Shown one piece after another: positions 52,832 to 64,000 of a DNA stretch of 64,000 bases. A model generated the notes under the pieces. The model was not told the DNA's origin, did no database searches, and was given only the letters and a program-made list of their open reading frames with translations. This DNA is from Brockia lithotrophica (lineage in GTDB: Bacteria > Bacillota > Bacilli > Thermicanales > DSM-22653). The translations under genes and the position numbers were made by a program. Within the stretch, counting starts at the first letter, position 1. Each line of letters begins with the position of its first letter. The DNA lies in assembly GCF_003633725.1 (NCBI RefSeq), contig NZ_RBIJ01000002.1, positions 6,598 through 70,597 of the forward strand. The letters run 5' to 3'.

Positions 52832-53563
52832 TCAAAGCCGTCCGGAAGAACCGCCCTCGCGCGTGCGAGAGAGCGCGATGAGAAGCTCGTGCGGAGAAAA
52901 AAGAAGGGGTGCATCTCCGTCAGCGTTCGTGCGGGCGAGGGGGCTCCACCCCGCCCAAGCAAAGTGCACGCCGGCACCCTGTGCCGCCAGGCGATCTTCG
53001 GGCTGGTCTCCGATCATGAGGGCGTAGGTCGGTGGAACCTTCAGGCGGGCGAGAGCGGTGCGCACGGGTTCCGGATCCGGCTTGTGGCGCTCCACGTCCT
53101 GATAGGCGACGAGCGTGGCAAAGCACGGGGCGAGGCCCAACTTGTGTACCCCGTATTCCAGCGTGCGCCGGTGGCGGTTTGTCACGACGGCGGCGGATAT
53201 CCCGGCTTCTTTGAGGGCACGGAGGAGTTCGGGAACGCCGGGGAAGACGCGCACGCCCTCGGCAAAGCGGCGTTCGTGGTCCTCCCGGTAGCGCGCGGCG
53301 AGTCGGGCGTACTCTTCCTCCGTTCGGCCGGGAAAATACAGGCGCAACTGGGCGTCGAGGGTGAGGCCTAGGTTGCGCCGTACGTCTTCGGGGCGAAAGC
53401 GCCCCGGGGCCTCCTCTTCGAGAAGGCGCATCATGCTCTCTACGATGAGACGCTCGGTGTCCACGAGCGTACCGTCGAAGTCGAAGAGGACGGCCCGGAC
53501 ATGGGCGAGGTCGGGGAAGGGATGTCCGTCCCGGGCGGAGGGCAGGGGCATGCGTTCGTTCAT
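52832..53563 (-). CDS. ppaX: PpaX-like HAD pyrophosphatase
   Basis: A HAD-superfamily phosphatase of 243 residues. Motif I is [15 protein letters not shown], motif II VVTNRHR, motif III the Lys in [10 protein letters not shown], and motif [18 protein letters not shown]. In B. subtilis PpaX hydrolyses the pyrophosphate released when HPr kinase/phosphorylase dephosphorylates Ser-P-HPr, and ppaX follows hprK and lgt, exactly as here. The start overlaps the lgt stop as ATGA. The N-terminus has about 20 residues more than usual. Confidence 0.85.
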   Translation of the reverse strand: MNERMPLPSARDGHPFPDLAHVRAVLFDFDGTLVDTERLIVESMMRLLEEEAPGRFRPEDVRRNLGLTLDAQLRLYFPGRTEEEYARLAARYREDHERRFAEGVRVFPGVPELLRALKEAGISAAVVTNRHRRTLEYGVHKLGLAPCFATLVAYQDVERHKPDPEPVRTALARLKVPPTYALMIGDQPEDRLAAQGAGVHFAWAGWSPLARTNADGDAPLLFSPHELLIALSRTREGGSSGRL

Positions 53564-54522
53564 TTTGCGTCTCCCTTCGTGTCGCGTGCGTCGCGTTCTT
53601 CCCGAGTGGCGGACGGCAGCGTATCCGCTTCGCCTCGGCCCGTGTGCGAATCCTCCCGTCGTTCGTCACCGTTCTCCTGTCCTTCCAAGAGAAGGGGGCT
53701 TCCCGGCAAGACGAGCGGATCGGCGTAGCGCACGGACGGGCGGCGGAGCGCCGCCCAGACGAGTCCCAGAACCCCCGTGGCGACAAGGAGGAGGCTCACG
53801 ACCTGGGCGGCCCGGAGCGTGGGGGAGAGCATGAGGGAATCCGTCCGCAACCCTTCAATGTAAAAACGCCCCACAGAATACCACACGAGATAGGAAAAGA
53901 GGAGACTTCCGCGGGGAAGGTTGTACCTTCGCAAGGTGAGAAGCACGAGGAAACCGAGAAAGTCCCAGACGGATTCGTAGAGAAACGTAGGGTGGACGTA
54001 GGTTCCCCCGATGTACATCTGCTCGATGATCCAGTCCGGGAGGTGGAGGGATTCGAGAAAAGACCGAGAGACCGGACCGCCGTGGGCTTCTTGGTTGAAG
54101 AAGTTTCCCCACCGCCCGATCGCTTGCCCGAGGATCAGGCTCGGTGCCGCGAGGTCGAGAAGGCCCAAGAAGTCGAGGCGCATCCTCCGGGCGTACCACC
54201 AACCGACGAGAAAAGCGCCGATGAGGGCGCCGTGGATGGCGAGGCCTCCCTTCCAGACGGCGAGAATGTCCTCCGGATGCAGGCGGTAGTAGTCCCACGT
54301 AAAGGCGACGTAGTAGAGGCGGGCAAAGATCACGGCCACGGGAACGCCATACAAGAGGAGGTCGAGAAAGACGTCTACGGGCAGGCCGTAGCGCCTTTTC
54401 CCTTCCCGGGCGGCGACGAAAAAGCCGAGGAGCGCGCCGAGGCCGATGAGGAGGCCGTACCAGCGCACGGCGATGGGGCCGAGCTGCACGGCGATAGGGG
54501 AAAGCGGTGGACGGTGGGGCAT
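53560..54522 (-). CDS. lgt: prolipoprotein diacylglyceryl transferase
   Basis: Adds diacylglycerol to the lipobox Cys of prolipoproteins in the membrane. The 320-residue protein has seven or so membrane segments, [18 protein letters not shown] at the start, the family signature [16 protein letters not shown] and [19 protein letters not shown], with the essential Tyr/His/Arg positions. The last 45 residues are a hydrophilic, charged tail beyond the usual end. It sits between hprK and ppaX, the conserved Firmicute order. Confidence 0.94.
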   Translation of the reverse strand: MPHRPPLSPIAVQLGPIAVRWYGLLIGLGALLGFFVAAREGKRRYGLPVDVFLDLLLYGVPVAVIFARLYYVAFTWDYYRLHPEDILAVWKGGLAIHGALIGAFLVGWWYARRMRLDFLGLLDLAAPSLILGQAIGRWGNFFNQEAHGGPVSRSFLESLHLPDWIIEQMYIGGTYVHPTFLYESVWDFLGFLVLLTLRRYNLPRGSLLFSYLVWYSVGRFYIEGLRTDSLMLSPTLRAAQVVSLLLVATGVLGLVWAALRRPSVRYADPLVLPGSPLLLEGQENGDERREDSHTGRGEADTLPSATREERDARDTKGDAK

Positions 54523-54551
54523 GGTCGGAAGAAACCTCCCAAAAGTACGAA

Positions 54552-55595
54552 TTAGGCCTTTTCGTCGAGCACCTGGCCGAGGCGCTCGGCGAATTCGCGG
54601 GCGGAGTGGTACCCCATCTGTTTCAGGCGGAACTGCATGGCCGCCACTTCGATGAGCACCGCGAGGTTGCGGCCCGGCCGCACGGGGAGCACGACCATGG
54701 GTACCTCGACGTCGAGGAGGCGCGTGGTCGTCTCATCGAGACCCAGGCGGTCGTAAGAGCGATCTTCATTCCACGGTTCGAGGTGGATCACGAGGGCGAT
54801 GCTTTGGCTTTCCTTGACCGCCCCTGCACCGAAGAGGGCCATGACGTCCAAGACGCCGAGGCCGCGGATTTCGATGAGGTTGGCAATTACGTCTGGAGCC
54901 TCCCCCACGAGGCCGTTGTCTGAGGTCTTGTGTATTTCCACAGCGTCGTCGGCGACGAGGCGGTGGCCACGCTTCACGAGTTCCAGCGCCGTTTCGCTCT
55001 TCCCGATCCCGCTCTCCCCGGTGAGCAAGATCCCGATCCCGTACACCTCTACGAGGACTCCGTGGATCGTCGTGCGCGGGGCGAGTTCCGCCTCGAGGAA
55101 GCTCGTGAGCTTGCCCATGAGGTGCGTCGTCGGGACGTCCGAAAGGAGAACGGGGACGGCGGCCTCTTCGGCGGCGGAAAGGAGTTCGGGAGGGGCTGCC
55201 TCGCCGTGGGCGACGACGACGCACGGAGTTTCGGGAGATAGGAGGCGGCGAAAACGCTCGAAGCGGAGGGAGGCGGGGAGGTCGGCGACGAAAGACACTT
55301 CCGTCTTCCCGAGGACCTGCACGCGCTCGGGCGGATGGTAGGCAAAGTGACCGGCCAGGGCGAGCCCCGGGCGGTGGAGTTCGCTCACGAGGATGGGGCG
55401 CCTAAGACCCGCCGCACCGGCCACGAGGGTGAAACCGAAGCGGCGGACCAGGTGTTCCACGACGAGCGGTTCGCCGGGGCGACGCGTGCGCAGAGGAAAG
55501 GAGCGAAGCGCCGTGTGAAACGGCGCGCGCGGCGAAAACCGGGGCTCGCCGGTTTCTTCTGTAAGGGAACCGTCGTCGATCCGCTTCGGCGACAC
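54552..55595 (-). CDS. hprK: HPr kinase/phosphorylase
   Basis: Phosphorylates HPr and Crh on the regulatory serine and reverses it by phosphorolysis, linking glycolytic state to CcpA control. Motifs are [58 protein letters not shown] (Walker A GESGIGKS and the catalytic Asp-Asp), and the family signature [20 protein letters not shown]. Compared with Bacillus HprK it has about 45 extra N-terminal residues if GTG 55595 (AAAGGGTGA upstream) is used; GTG 55460 would give a normal length but has no good ribosome site. Its partner Crh is encoded at 40.4 kb. Confidence 0.93.
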   Translation of the reverse strand: MSPKRIDDGSLTEETGEPRFSPRAPFHTALRSFPLRTRRPGEPLVVEHLVRRFGFTLVAGAAGLRRPILVSELHRPGLALAGHFAYHPPERVQVLGKTEVSFVADLPASLRFERFRRLLSPETPCVVVAHGEAAPPELLSAAEEAAVPVLLSDVPTTHLMGKLTSFLEAELAPRTTIHGVLVEVYGIGILLTGESGIGKSETALELVKRGHRLVADDAVEIHKTSDNGLVGEAPDVIANLIEIRGLGVLDVMALFGAGAVKESQSIALVIHLEPWNEDRSYDRLGLDETTTRLLDVEVPMVVLPVRPGRNLAVLIEVAAMQFRLKQMGYHSAREFAERLGQVLDEKA

Positions 55596-55643
55596 GCGTC
55601 TCACCCTTTCGTCTTTCGGGTTTCCCGGGTGGTATCGTCGGTC

Positions 55644-58535
<2,892 letters not shown>

Positions 58536-60528
58536 GCACGATCCCCCTTGAGCTCGATGAGCAAATCCCGAATCTCCGCCGCCCGTTCGAAGTCCAGATG
58601 CTCAGCCGCCTCCCGCATTTCCTGCTCCAGGAGGGCGATGGTCTCGTCGTCCACCGGCCCCGAACCCACGCCGTAGCGCCGGCGCAGCTTCTCCCAGGCG
58701 CGCGAGCGTCCCGCGTCGCTGGGGCGCGTCGCCCGTGTGAACTCGTGGACGGCCTTGCGCACGGTTTCCGGCGTGATCCCGTGCTCGCGGTTGTACGCTT
58801 CCTGAATCCGCCGCCGGCGGTAGGTCTCATCGATCGCCCGACGCATTGCTTCCGTGACCGTGTCCGCGTAGAGGATCACGGTCCCGTTCGCGTTGCGCGC
58901 CGCACGGCCGATCGTCTGGATGAGCGAAGTCTCGCTCCGGAGGAAGCCCTCTTTGTCCGCGTCGAGAATGGCCACGAGGGAGACCTCCGGCACGTCGAGC
59001 CCTTCGCGGAGGAGGTTGATGCCCACGAGGACGTCGAACTCGCCCAGCCGCAGGTCGCGGATGAGCTGAAGGCGTTCGATCGCGTCGATGTCCGAGTGAA
59101 GGTAGCGGGCGCGGATCCCCAAGTCGTTCAGGTAGTCCGTAAGGTCTTCGGCCATGCGTTTCGTGAGTGTGGTGACGAAGACGCGTTCGTCCCGTTCGAT
59201 GCGTCGCCGAATTTCCCCTACAAGGTCGTCGATCTGCCCCTTCGTCGGCCGCACGAATACCTCCGGATCGAGGAGGCCCGTAGGCCGGATGATCTGTTCG
59301 ACGACCACACCGCCGGACTTCTCGATTTCGTAGGGGCCCGGCGTCGCCGAAACGAAGATCGCCTGGTGGATCCGCTCCTCGAACTCGTCAAAGCGGAGCG
59401 GCCGGTTGTCGAGGGCGGAGGGTAGGCGAAATCCGTACTCCACGAGCGTCTGCTTCCGCGAAATGTCGCCGTTGTACATCCCGCGAATCTGCGGGATGGT
59501 CACGTGCGACTCGTCGACGATGAGGAGGAAGTCCTCTGGGAAGTAGTCGAGCAAGGTGTAGGGCGGGGCCCCCGGCGGACGACCGGTGATGTGGCGGGCG
59601 TAGTTCTCGATGCCCGGACAGTACCCCATTTCCCTGAGCATTTCGATGTCGTAGCGCGTCCGCTGCTCGAGGCGTTGCGCCTCGAGGAGCTTCCCCTGGG
59701 CCCGAAGTTCGGCCAGACGTTCTTCGAGCTCGCGCTCGATGTCGCGAATCGCCCGCGCGAGGTTCTCCGGGGTGGTCACGTAGTGGGAGGCGGGAAAGAT
59801 CGCCACGTGGTCGCGCTCCGCGAGGACCTCCCCCGTAAGGACGTCGATCTCCGTGATTCGCTCCACCTCGTCGCCGAAGAACTCCACCCGAATGGCCTGT
59901 TCGCTTCGGGAAGCGGGGAAAATTTCGAGCACGTCGCCGCGCAGGCGAAAGGTCCCCCGGACAAACTCGTAGTCGTTGCGCACGTACTGGATGTCCACGA
60001 GCTTGCGCAGGACCTGTTCGATCGGGCGCACCATCCCTACGCGGAGGGAGAGCACGAGGTCGCGGTACTCCCGCGGGTCCCCCAATCCGTAGATTGCGGA
60101 AACGCTTGCCACGACGATCACGTCACGGCGCTCGAACAAGGCGCTCGTCGCCGAGTGGCGAAGCTTATCGATCTCGTCGTTGATCGTCGCGTCCTTTTCG
60201 ATGTACGTATCGGTCTCCGGAACGTAGGCTTCCGGTTGGTAGTAGTCGTAGTAGCTGATGAAGAACTCCACCGCATTTTCGGGAAAAAACGACTTCAACT
60301 CGCTCGCCAACTGCCCCGCAAGCGTCTTGTTGTGGGCAATGACGAGCGTGGGGCGCTGCACGCGGGCGATCACGTTGGCGATCGTAAACGTCTTCCCCGT
60401 ACCGGTGGCACCGAGGAGCGTTTGAAATCGCTTGCCCTCTTCGATCCCGCGGACGAGAGCCTCGATCGCCTGCGGCTGATCTCCCCGGGGTTCGTAAGGG
60501 GCGCGGAGGCGAAATCCCTGGGACATGC

Positions 60529-61821
60529 TCACCCCCTCCATTCCTCCGAAATTATACCACCCGACGTAGGGTGTGCGGACGGCTTTGCCTCAGACGAGGT
60601 TTCGCCGTCCACGGCTTCCGCACGGGGGACGGGAGCATACCCGCGCAAAAGGGCGATCCCGTGCTGCGGCGGCGGGGCCGAACGCCGCGGATCGAAGCGG
60701 CGGGGGGCAAACACGAGGCCGAGGAGCGGGGGATCTCCTTCGTAGCGCCCGCGCTCGCGGTAGAGGATTTCTCCGTCCACATCCTTGAGTTCGAGTTTTA
60801 CGTAGGCCGGACGTCCCTGAAGGGCGGCGTAGGCGTCCTGCGGGTCGCGAACGGGCGTACCGTTGACGCTCACGAGGCGCATCCCCGGTCGGATGCCGAG
60901 TTCTGCCGCAGGGGAACCCTCGACGACGGCGACGATCGTCGCCTCCCCTCCCTCCTGCCACGGCGAGGTCATCGCCCGCGCGGCGGCGCGCTCCCGAAAT
61001 TCCTCGGCGGCCAGGAGAACCGCCACGAGAACGAGCATGGCCGTCGCCCTCGTCTCGCCCGTGGGAAAGAGGACGAGAAGCGGCGAGACGAGCGCCCCCA
61101 CGGCAGTTACGGCGGCCCGGATCCGGAGTTCTGCCCCGATGGGGCCGCGCGCGCTGCGCACCTGGAGCACCCAAGGGAGTAGCGCCGGCCAGAGAACCCA
61201 CGGGCCTTCTCCGAAACGCCCCACGGGGGGAGAAAGGGAAGCCCACGCCGCAGGAAGCAAAAGGGGCAGGGCGAGAACGCCCTCGGCGACAAAGGCGGTA
61301 ACCGCCCCGCCCCGCGAATTCCGAAACACGTACGGGCGCGACGCGCCTTCGGGGTATGCGAAAAGGAGCCCCGCCTCCGCGAAGAGGAGAGCGGAAAGCA
61401 CAAGTACCTCCGTACCCCCCGTGCGCAAGAGCGGGGGAAGGACGCCGAAGGCGGAAAGGGCCGCGGAGATCGTCCACACGGCGGAAGGGCGAAGCCAACG
61501 CAGGCGCAACAGGAACAAGAAGAGGGCGACGACGAGTGTACCGAAAAACGTCGAGACGGTCGGGGAAGGCGAGGGAGGGACAAAGGTGCCGGAGGCCGGG
61601 AGGCGTTCGGAAAAGCCCAAGGCATGTCCGGCAAAGAGAAGGGCGGCGACGGCCGCCCCACCGAAAAGCGAGCCAAAGATCCCCCACCACAGGCGCGGTC
61701 TTGCGCGGCGGAGGCGGACGCCGGCTATGCGCCGCTCGCCTTCGACGGCCCGTGCGCACACGAGCCAGCCTACGGCGATCCAGACGAGAACGGAAAGCGT
61801 CGGCCAAAGAACGCCCTCCAC
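60529..61821 (-). CDS. minJ: MinJ-like polytopic membrane protein with PDZ domain
   Basis: A 430-residue protein with about eight membrane segments in its first 290 residues, then a PDZ domain ([42 protein letters not shown]) and a Pro-rich tail. In B. subtilis the gene between ctpB and uvrB is minJ, a polytopic PDZ protein linking DivIVA to MinD at the poles; layout and position match, although the sequence is divergent and this assignment rests mainly on context. GTG 61821 is chosen with AAGGGGAG upstream. It ends two bases before uvrB. Confidence 0.7.
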   Translation of the reverse strand: MEGVLWPTLSVLVWIAVGWLVCARAVEGERRIAGVRLRRARPRLWWGIFGSLFGGAAVAALLFAGHALGFSERLPASGTFVPPSPSPTVSTFFGTLVVALFLFLLRLRWLRPSAVWTISAALSAFGVLPPLLRTGGTEVLVLSALLFAEAGLLFAYPEGASRPYVFRNSRGGAVTAFVAEGVLALPLLLPAAWASLSPPVGRFGEGPWVLWPALLPWVLQVRSARGPIGAELRIRAAVTAVGALVSPLLVLFPTGETRATAMLVLVAVLLAAEEFRERAAARAMTSPWQEGGEATIVAVVEGSPAAELGIRPGMRLVSVNGTPVRDPQDAYAALQGRPAYVKLELKDVDGEILYRERGRYEGDPPLLGLVFAPRRFDPRRSAPPPQHGIALLRGYAPVPRAEAVDGETSSEAKPSAHPTSGGIISEEWRG

Positions 61822-61905
61822 CGGCCTCTCCCCTTCCCTCTTTCTCCCCCGAAGACTCGCCGAAACCGAGGGCTCTCTTGGCCCCAAGGCGCCGACGAAG
61901 CGCTC

Positions 61906-63372
61906 TCAGCGTGCCGGCACAGGTTCCCGGGAAAGAACTTCGAGGGCCTTCTGCAGCTGAGGATCGTCGTTGGGATTTCGGATCTTTTGGTACAGAGCGT
62001 CCCAGAGTACCCCCTGCGTCGCCGGATCGGCCTCGCCGCTCGCGGGCAAACCGCGATCCGCCTGAAACTTCCGGAGCGCCGCCGCCGTAGCGTCGTCGAA
62101 GTACCCATCCTCACGGCCCGGGGCGTACCCGAGGGCGGCAAGCGTCTTTTGCAAGACCTCGACCTGTTTCCCCGCCTGCCCCTGCTTGAGCGGTTTGTCG
62201 CTGGAGACGGGGGGAAGCTTCGCGTATGGCGCCGGTTCGACGACAACGGTAGGTTCGACACCTTTCCCGTGGATCCACTCGCCGTTCGGATCGAGCCACT
62301 TGGCGATTGTGAGCTTCAAGGCCCCGCCGGAGGCGAGGTCCGCCGTGGCCTGCACCGTCCCCTTGCCGAAGGAGCGGACACCTACGACGGGGTATCCGTG
62401 GGCCTTGAGCGAGGCGGCGACAATTTCGGAAGCGCTCGCGCTGCCCTCGTCTATGAGGACGACGAGCGGTGGCGGCGTCCCCTTGAGCTTGGAGTGGGCC
62501 ACCTCGCGCTTGCCGTCCCGACCTTCGATCATGTACATGACGCCCTCTCGGGGTACGAGGGCCTCGAGGATCTTCTTCGCCGCCTCGAGGTATCCACCGG
62601 GATTCCCGCGGAGATCCACGAGGAGCCCCGCCGCCCCGTCCTTTTCCGCTTGCCGCATCGCAGCGAGAAAGCGCTCCGCCGTGTCTTCGTTGAACGAAGT
62701 CACGCGGATCCAGGCGTAGGCCTTGCCTTCCCGTTCGAGCAGCTTCGTCCGCACCGTTTCGAGGGGGATCCGGTCGCGGACGATCTCCAAAACGATCGGC
62801 TCTTCGTGTCCGGGACGGATGACTTTGAGCACGGCCTTCGTACCCTTAGGACCACGGATCTTGTTGACCGCGGTGGTGAGGTCCAACCCCTCGAGGCTCT
62901 CGCCGTTGACCTCGACGATCTGGTCGTTGGGGCGAATGCCCGCACGCTCCGCCGGCGATCCCTCGATGGGCGAAATGACCGTAACCCGGCCCCCGAGGAG
63001 CATCACCTCGGCCCCGATGCCCTCGATGGACGTGGAGAGGCTCTCCTGAAAGCGCGCGAGTTCTTCCCGCGTCATGTACGCGGTATAGGGATCCCCAAGA
63101 GCCTCGAGCATTCCCTTCACCGCACCGCGGGCGAGGGCTTCGTCGTCGAGCTTGGAAGGGTCGTAGTACTTTGCCCGTAGGGTGCCGTAAGCCTCGGCGA
63201 GGGGGGCAAAGGCCCCCGGCAGCCTCACCTCTTGCTTACCGCCGAAAAAGGGGCCGGCGAGGAGGGACGGATTCGTCCCCCCGTCCCCGGGAAGGGAGAG
63301 GCGGCCGATGCCTACGCCGAGAAGGAACACGAACAAAAGAAGGGCCCATCTCCGGCCCGAAGCACGCCACAT
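61906..63372 (-). CDS. ctpB: carboxy-terminal processing protease, S41 family
   Basis: An exported serine protease of 488 residues. An N-terminal membrane anchor (about 9-26) is followed by a PDZ domain (IGAEVMLLGGRVTVISPIEGSPAERAGIRPNDQIVEVNGES), the S41 core with LRGNPGGYLEAA, the catalytic Ser in IDEGSASASEIVAASL and Lys in VRSFGKGTVQ, and a C-terminal peptidoglycan-binding domain (LQKTLAALGYAPGREDGYFDDATAAALRKFQ). In B. subtilis CtpB cleaves SpoIVFA to trigger sigma-K activation during sporulation. The position beside an M23 peptidase and minJ supports CtpB. Confidence 0.93.
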   Translation of the reverse strand: MWRASGRRWALLLFVFLLGVGIGRLSLPGDGGTNPSLLAGPFFGGKQEVRLPGAFAPLAEAYGTLRAKYYDPSKLDDEALARGAVKGMLEALGDPYTAYMTREELARFQESLSTSIEGIGAEVMLLGGRVTVISPIEGSPAERAGIRPNDQIVEVNGESLEGLDLTTAVNKIRGPKGTKAVLKVIRPGHEEPIVLEIVRDRIPLETVRTKLLEREGKAYAWIRVTSFNEDTAERFLAAMRQAEKDGAAGLLVDLRGNPGGYLEAAKKILEALVPREGVMYMIEGRDGKREVAHSKLKGTPPPLVVLIDEGSASASEIVAASLKAHGYPVVGVRSFGKGTVQATADLASGGALKLTIAKWLDPNGEWIHGKGVEPTVVVEPAPYAKLPPVSSDKPLKQGQAGKQVEVLQKTLAALGYAPGREDGYFDDATAAALRKFQADRGLPASGEADPATQGVLWDALYQKIRNPNDDPQLQKALEVLSREPVPAR

Positions 63373-63413
63373 GAAGCATCCGCCCTTTCTCCACGTCCAA
63401 CCTGCCTTGTTTC

Positions 63414-63442
63414 ATTATAGAGCAGGGGAATCGCGGTTTACA
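63414..63442 (-). promoter_or_regulatory. ctpB promoter
   Basis: On the minus strand TGTAAA (63442-63437) and TATAAT (63419-63414) are spaced by 17 bases, 42 bases before ctpB. The -35 box is weak. Confidence 0.6.
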
Positions 63443-63488
63443 CCCGAAAGGGCGGCATGGAAGCGAAATGCCGCGCAAAGGAAACCCC

Positions 63489-64000
63489 TCACGGACAGCG
63501 CACGTAGTTGCAAGGAGGCACGTAGCTTCCGTTTTCGATCACGGAAAAGTGGAGGTGGGGGCCCGTGGAATACCCTGTCGTTCCGACGAGGGCGATTTGC
63601 TGCCCACGGCTAACCACTTGTCCCTCGGAGACGAGGATCCCCCCGTAGTCGATGTGCCCGTAGAGGGTGCTCACGCCGTTGCCGTGGGCGATGATCACCG
63701 TGTTTCCGAAGCCGCTCATCCAGCGGGCGTAGGTCACCACCCCGGTGTCCGCCGCCACGATCGGCGTGCGCATCGGGGCGGGGATGTCGATCCCGTTGTG
63801 GAACTGACGCGTACCAAAGATCGGGTGAATCCTGTACCCGTAGGGTGAGGAAATCGCGTAGTACCCGGGGACCGGCCAGGTAAAGATGCCTTCAGGGACC
63901 GTAGACTGCCCCGCCCGGGCGCGTTGCGCCTCTTGGGCGCGCCGTTCCTGAATGATGCGCTCGAGCTCGGCCGAGGCGCGGCTGCGCTCGGCGGCGATCC
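63489..64000 (-). CDS. M23 peptidoglycan hydrolase, 5' end outside the window
   Basis: The C-terminal 170 residues of a murein endopeptidase; the gene continues beyond the window. The visible part starts in a charged, helical stretch (ERSRASAELERIIQERRAQEAQRARAG), consistent with the coiled-coil of FtsEX-controlled hydrolases. The LytM domain follows: SSPYGYRIHPIFGTRQFHNGIDIP (Zn ligands His and Asp), VIIAHGNGVSTLYGHI and TGPHLHFSVIENG (HxH). The end, PPCNYVRCP, has two cysteines. In B. subtilis the corresponding region is ftsEX-ctpB-minJ; an activator-type M23 protein beside ftsEX is common in other Firmicutes. Confidence 0.9.
   Translation of the reverse strand, partial: IAAERSRASAELERIIQERRAQEAQRARAGQSTVPEGIFTWPVPGYYAISSPYGYRIHPIFGTRQFHNGIDIPAPMRTPIVAADTGVVTYARWMSGFGNTVIIAHGNGVSTLYGHIDYGGILVSEGQVVSRGQQIALVGTTGYSTGPHLHFSVIENGSYVPPCNYVRCP

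Overview
The window is about 64 kb of a G+C-rich chromosome from a spore-forming Firmicute (Bacillota). The evidence is spore genes (spoVAC-spoVAD-spoVAE, a gamma-type small acid-soluble spore protein), HPr kinase plus a Crh-type HPr, WhiA/YvcK/RapZ, a CtsR-like box before clpP, SpoVA and PerR proteins close to their Bacillus relatives, and several blocks in Bacillus subtilis gene order (nudix-rapZ-yvcK-whiA-crh; hprK-lgt-ppaX; M23 peptidase-ctpB-minJ-uvrB-uvrA; gap-pgk-tpiA-gpmI-eno). High G+C, heavy use of Arg/Glu/Ala and frequent GTG/TTG starts suggest a thermophile, but the species cannot be proven from the sequence.

Bases 2-7959 hold an integrated mobile element of 7,827 bp, bounded by identical 131-bp direct repeats. 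Each repeat contains a whole tRNA-Leu(CAA) gene and the 3' part of tRNA-Arg(ACG), so the element sits in tRNA-Arg and regenerates it at its right end. It carries a tyrosine integrase, a large membrane-anchored protein of unknown function, a secreted protein of unknown function whose signal peptide is out of frame at a run of seven A, a block of about 13 short iteron-like repeats on both strands, and an 824-residue PrimPol-ATPase. It has lower G+C than the host and no recognisable capsid, terminase, relaxase or conjugation gene. This is the most novel part of the window.

From 7.8 to 8.8 kb there is a minus-strand tRNA array (Leu, Arg, Leu, Thr, Phe, Asp, fMet, Val, a 3' tRNA remnant, Ser, Asn) with a good promoter. 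From 8.9 to 29.3 kb come mixed housekeeping genes: glycolipid glycosyltransferase, perR, bcp-nth, a zinc peptidase, hemL, sspE, sodA, ddl-sfsA-mutY, fumC, a threonine dehydratase-like gene, spoVA genes, an rsuA-type pseudouridine synthase, pgi, an Asp/Glu racemase and a ubiD-family decarboxylase.

From 29.4 to 38.9 kb the minus strand carries gap-pgk-tpiA-gpmI-eno-secG-rnr-smpB. This is lower glycolysis joined to a protein-export and RNA quality-control block that has its own internal promoter. A tRNA-Arg(CCG) gene and clpP, whose promoter overlaps a CtsR-like operator, lie next to it. The stretch 40.4-44.3 kb is the nudix-rapZ-yvcK-whiA-crh operon, and trxB follows.

From 45.7 to 52.4 kb is a histidine operon in the unusual order hisZ-G-A-F-IE-D-B, without hisH or hisC. 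Its HisD and HisB lack several residues normally needed for metal binding and catalysis. From 52.4 to 64 kb are a broken substrate-binding-protein gene, hprK-lgt-ppaX, and uvrB-uvrA behind minJ-like, ctpB and M23-peptidase genes. Together hprK, crh and the glycolytic operon make up much of a Bacillus-type carbon-catabolite control circuit.
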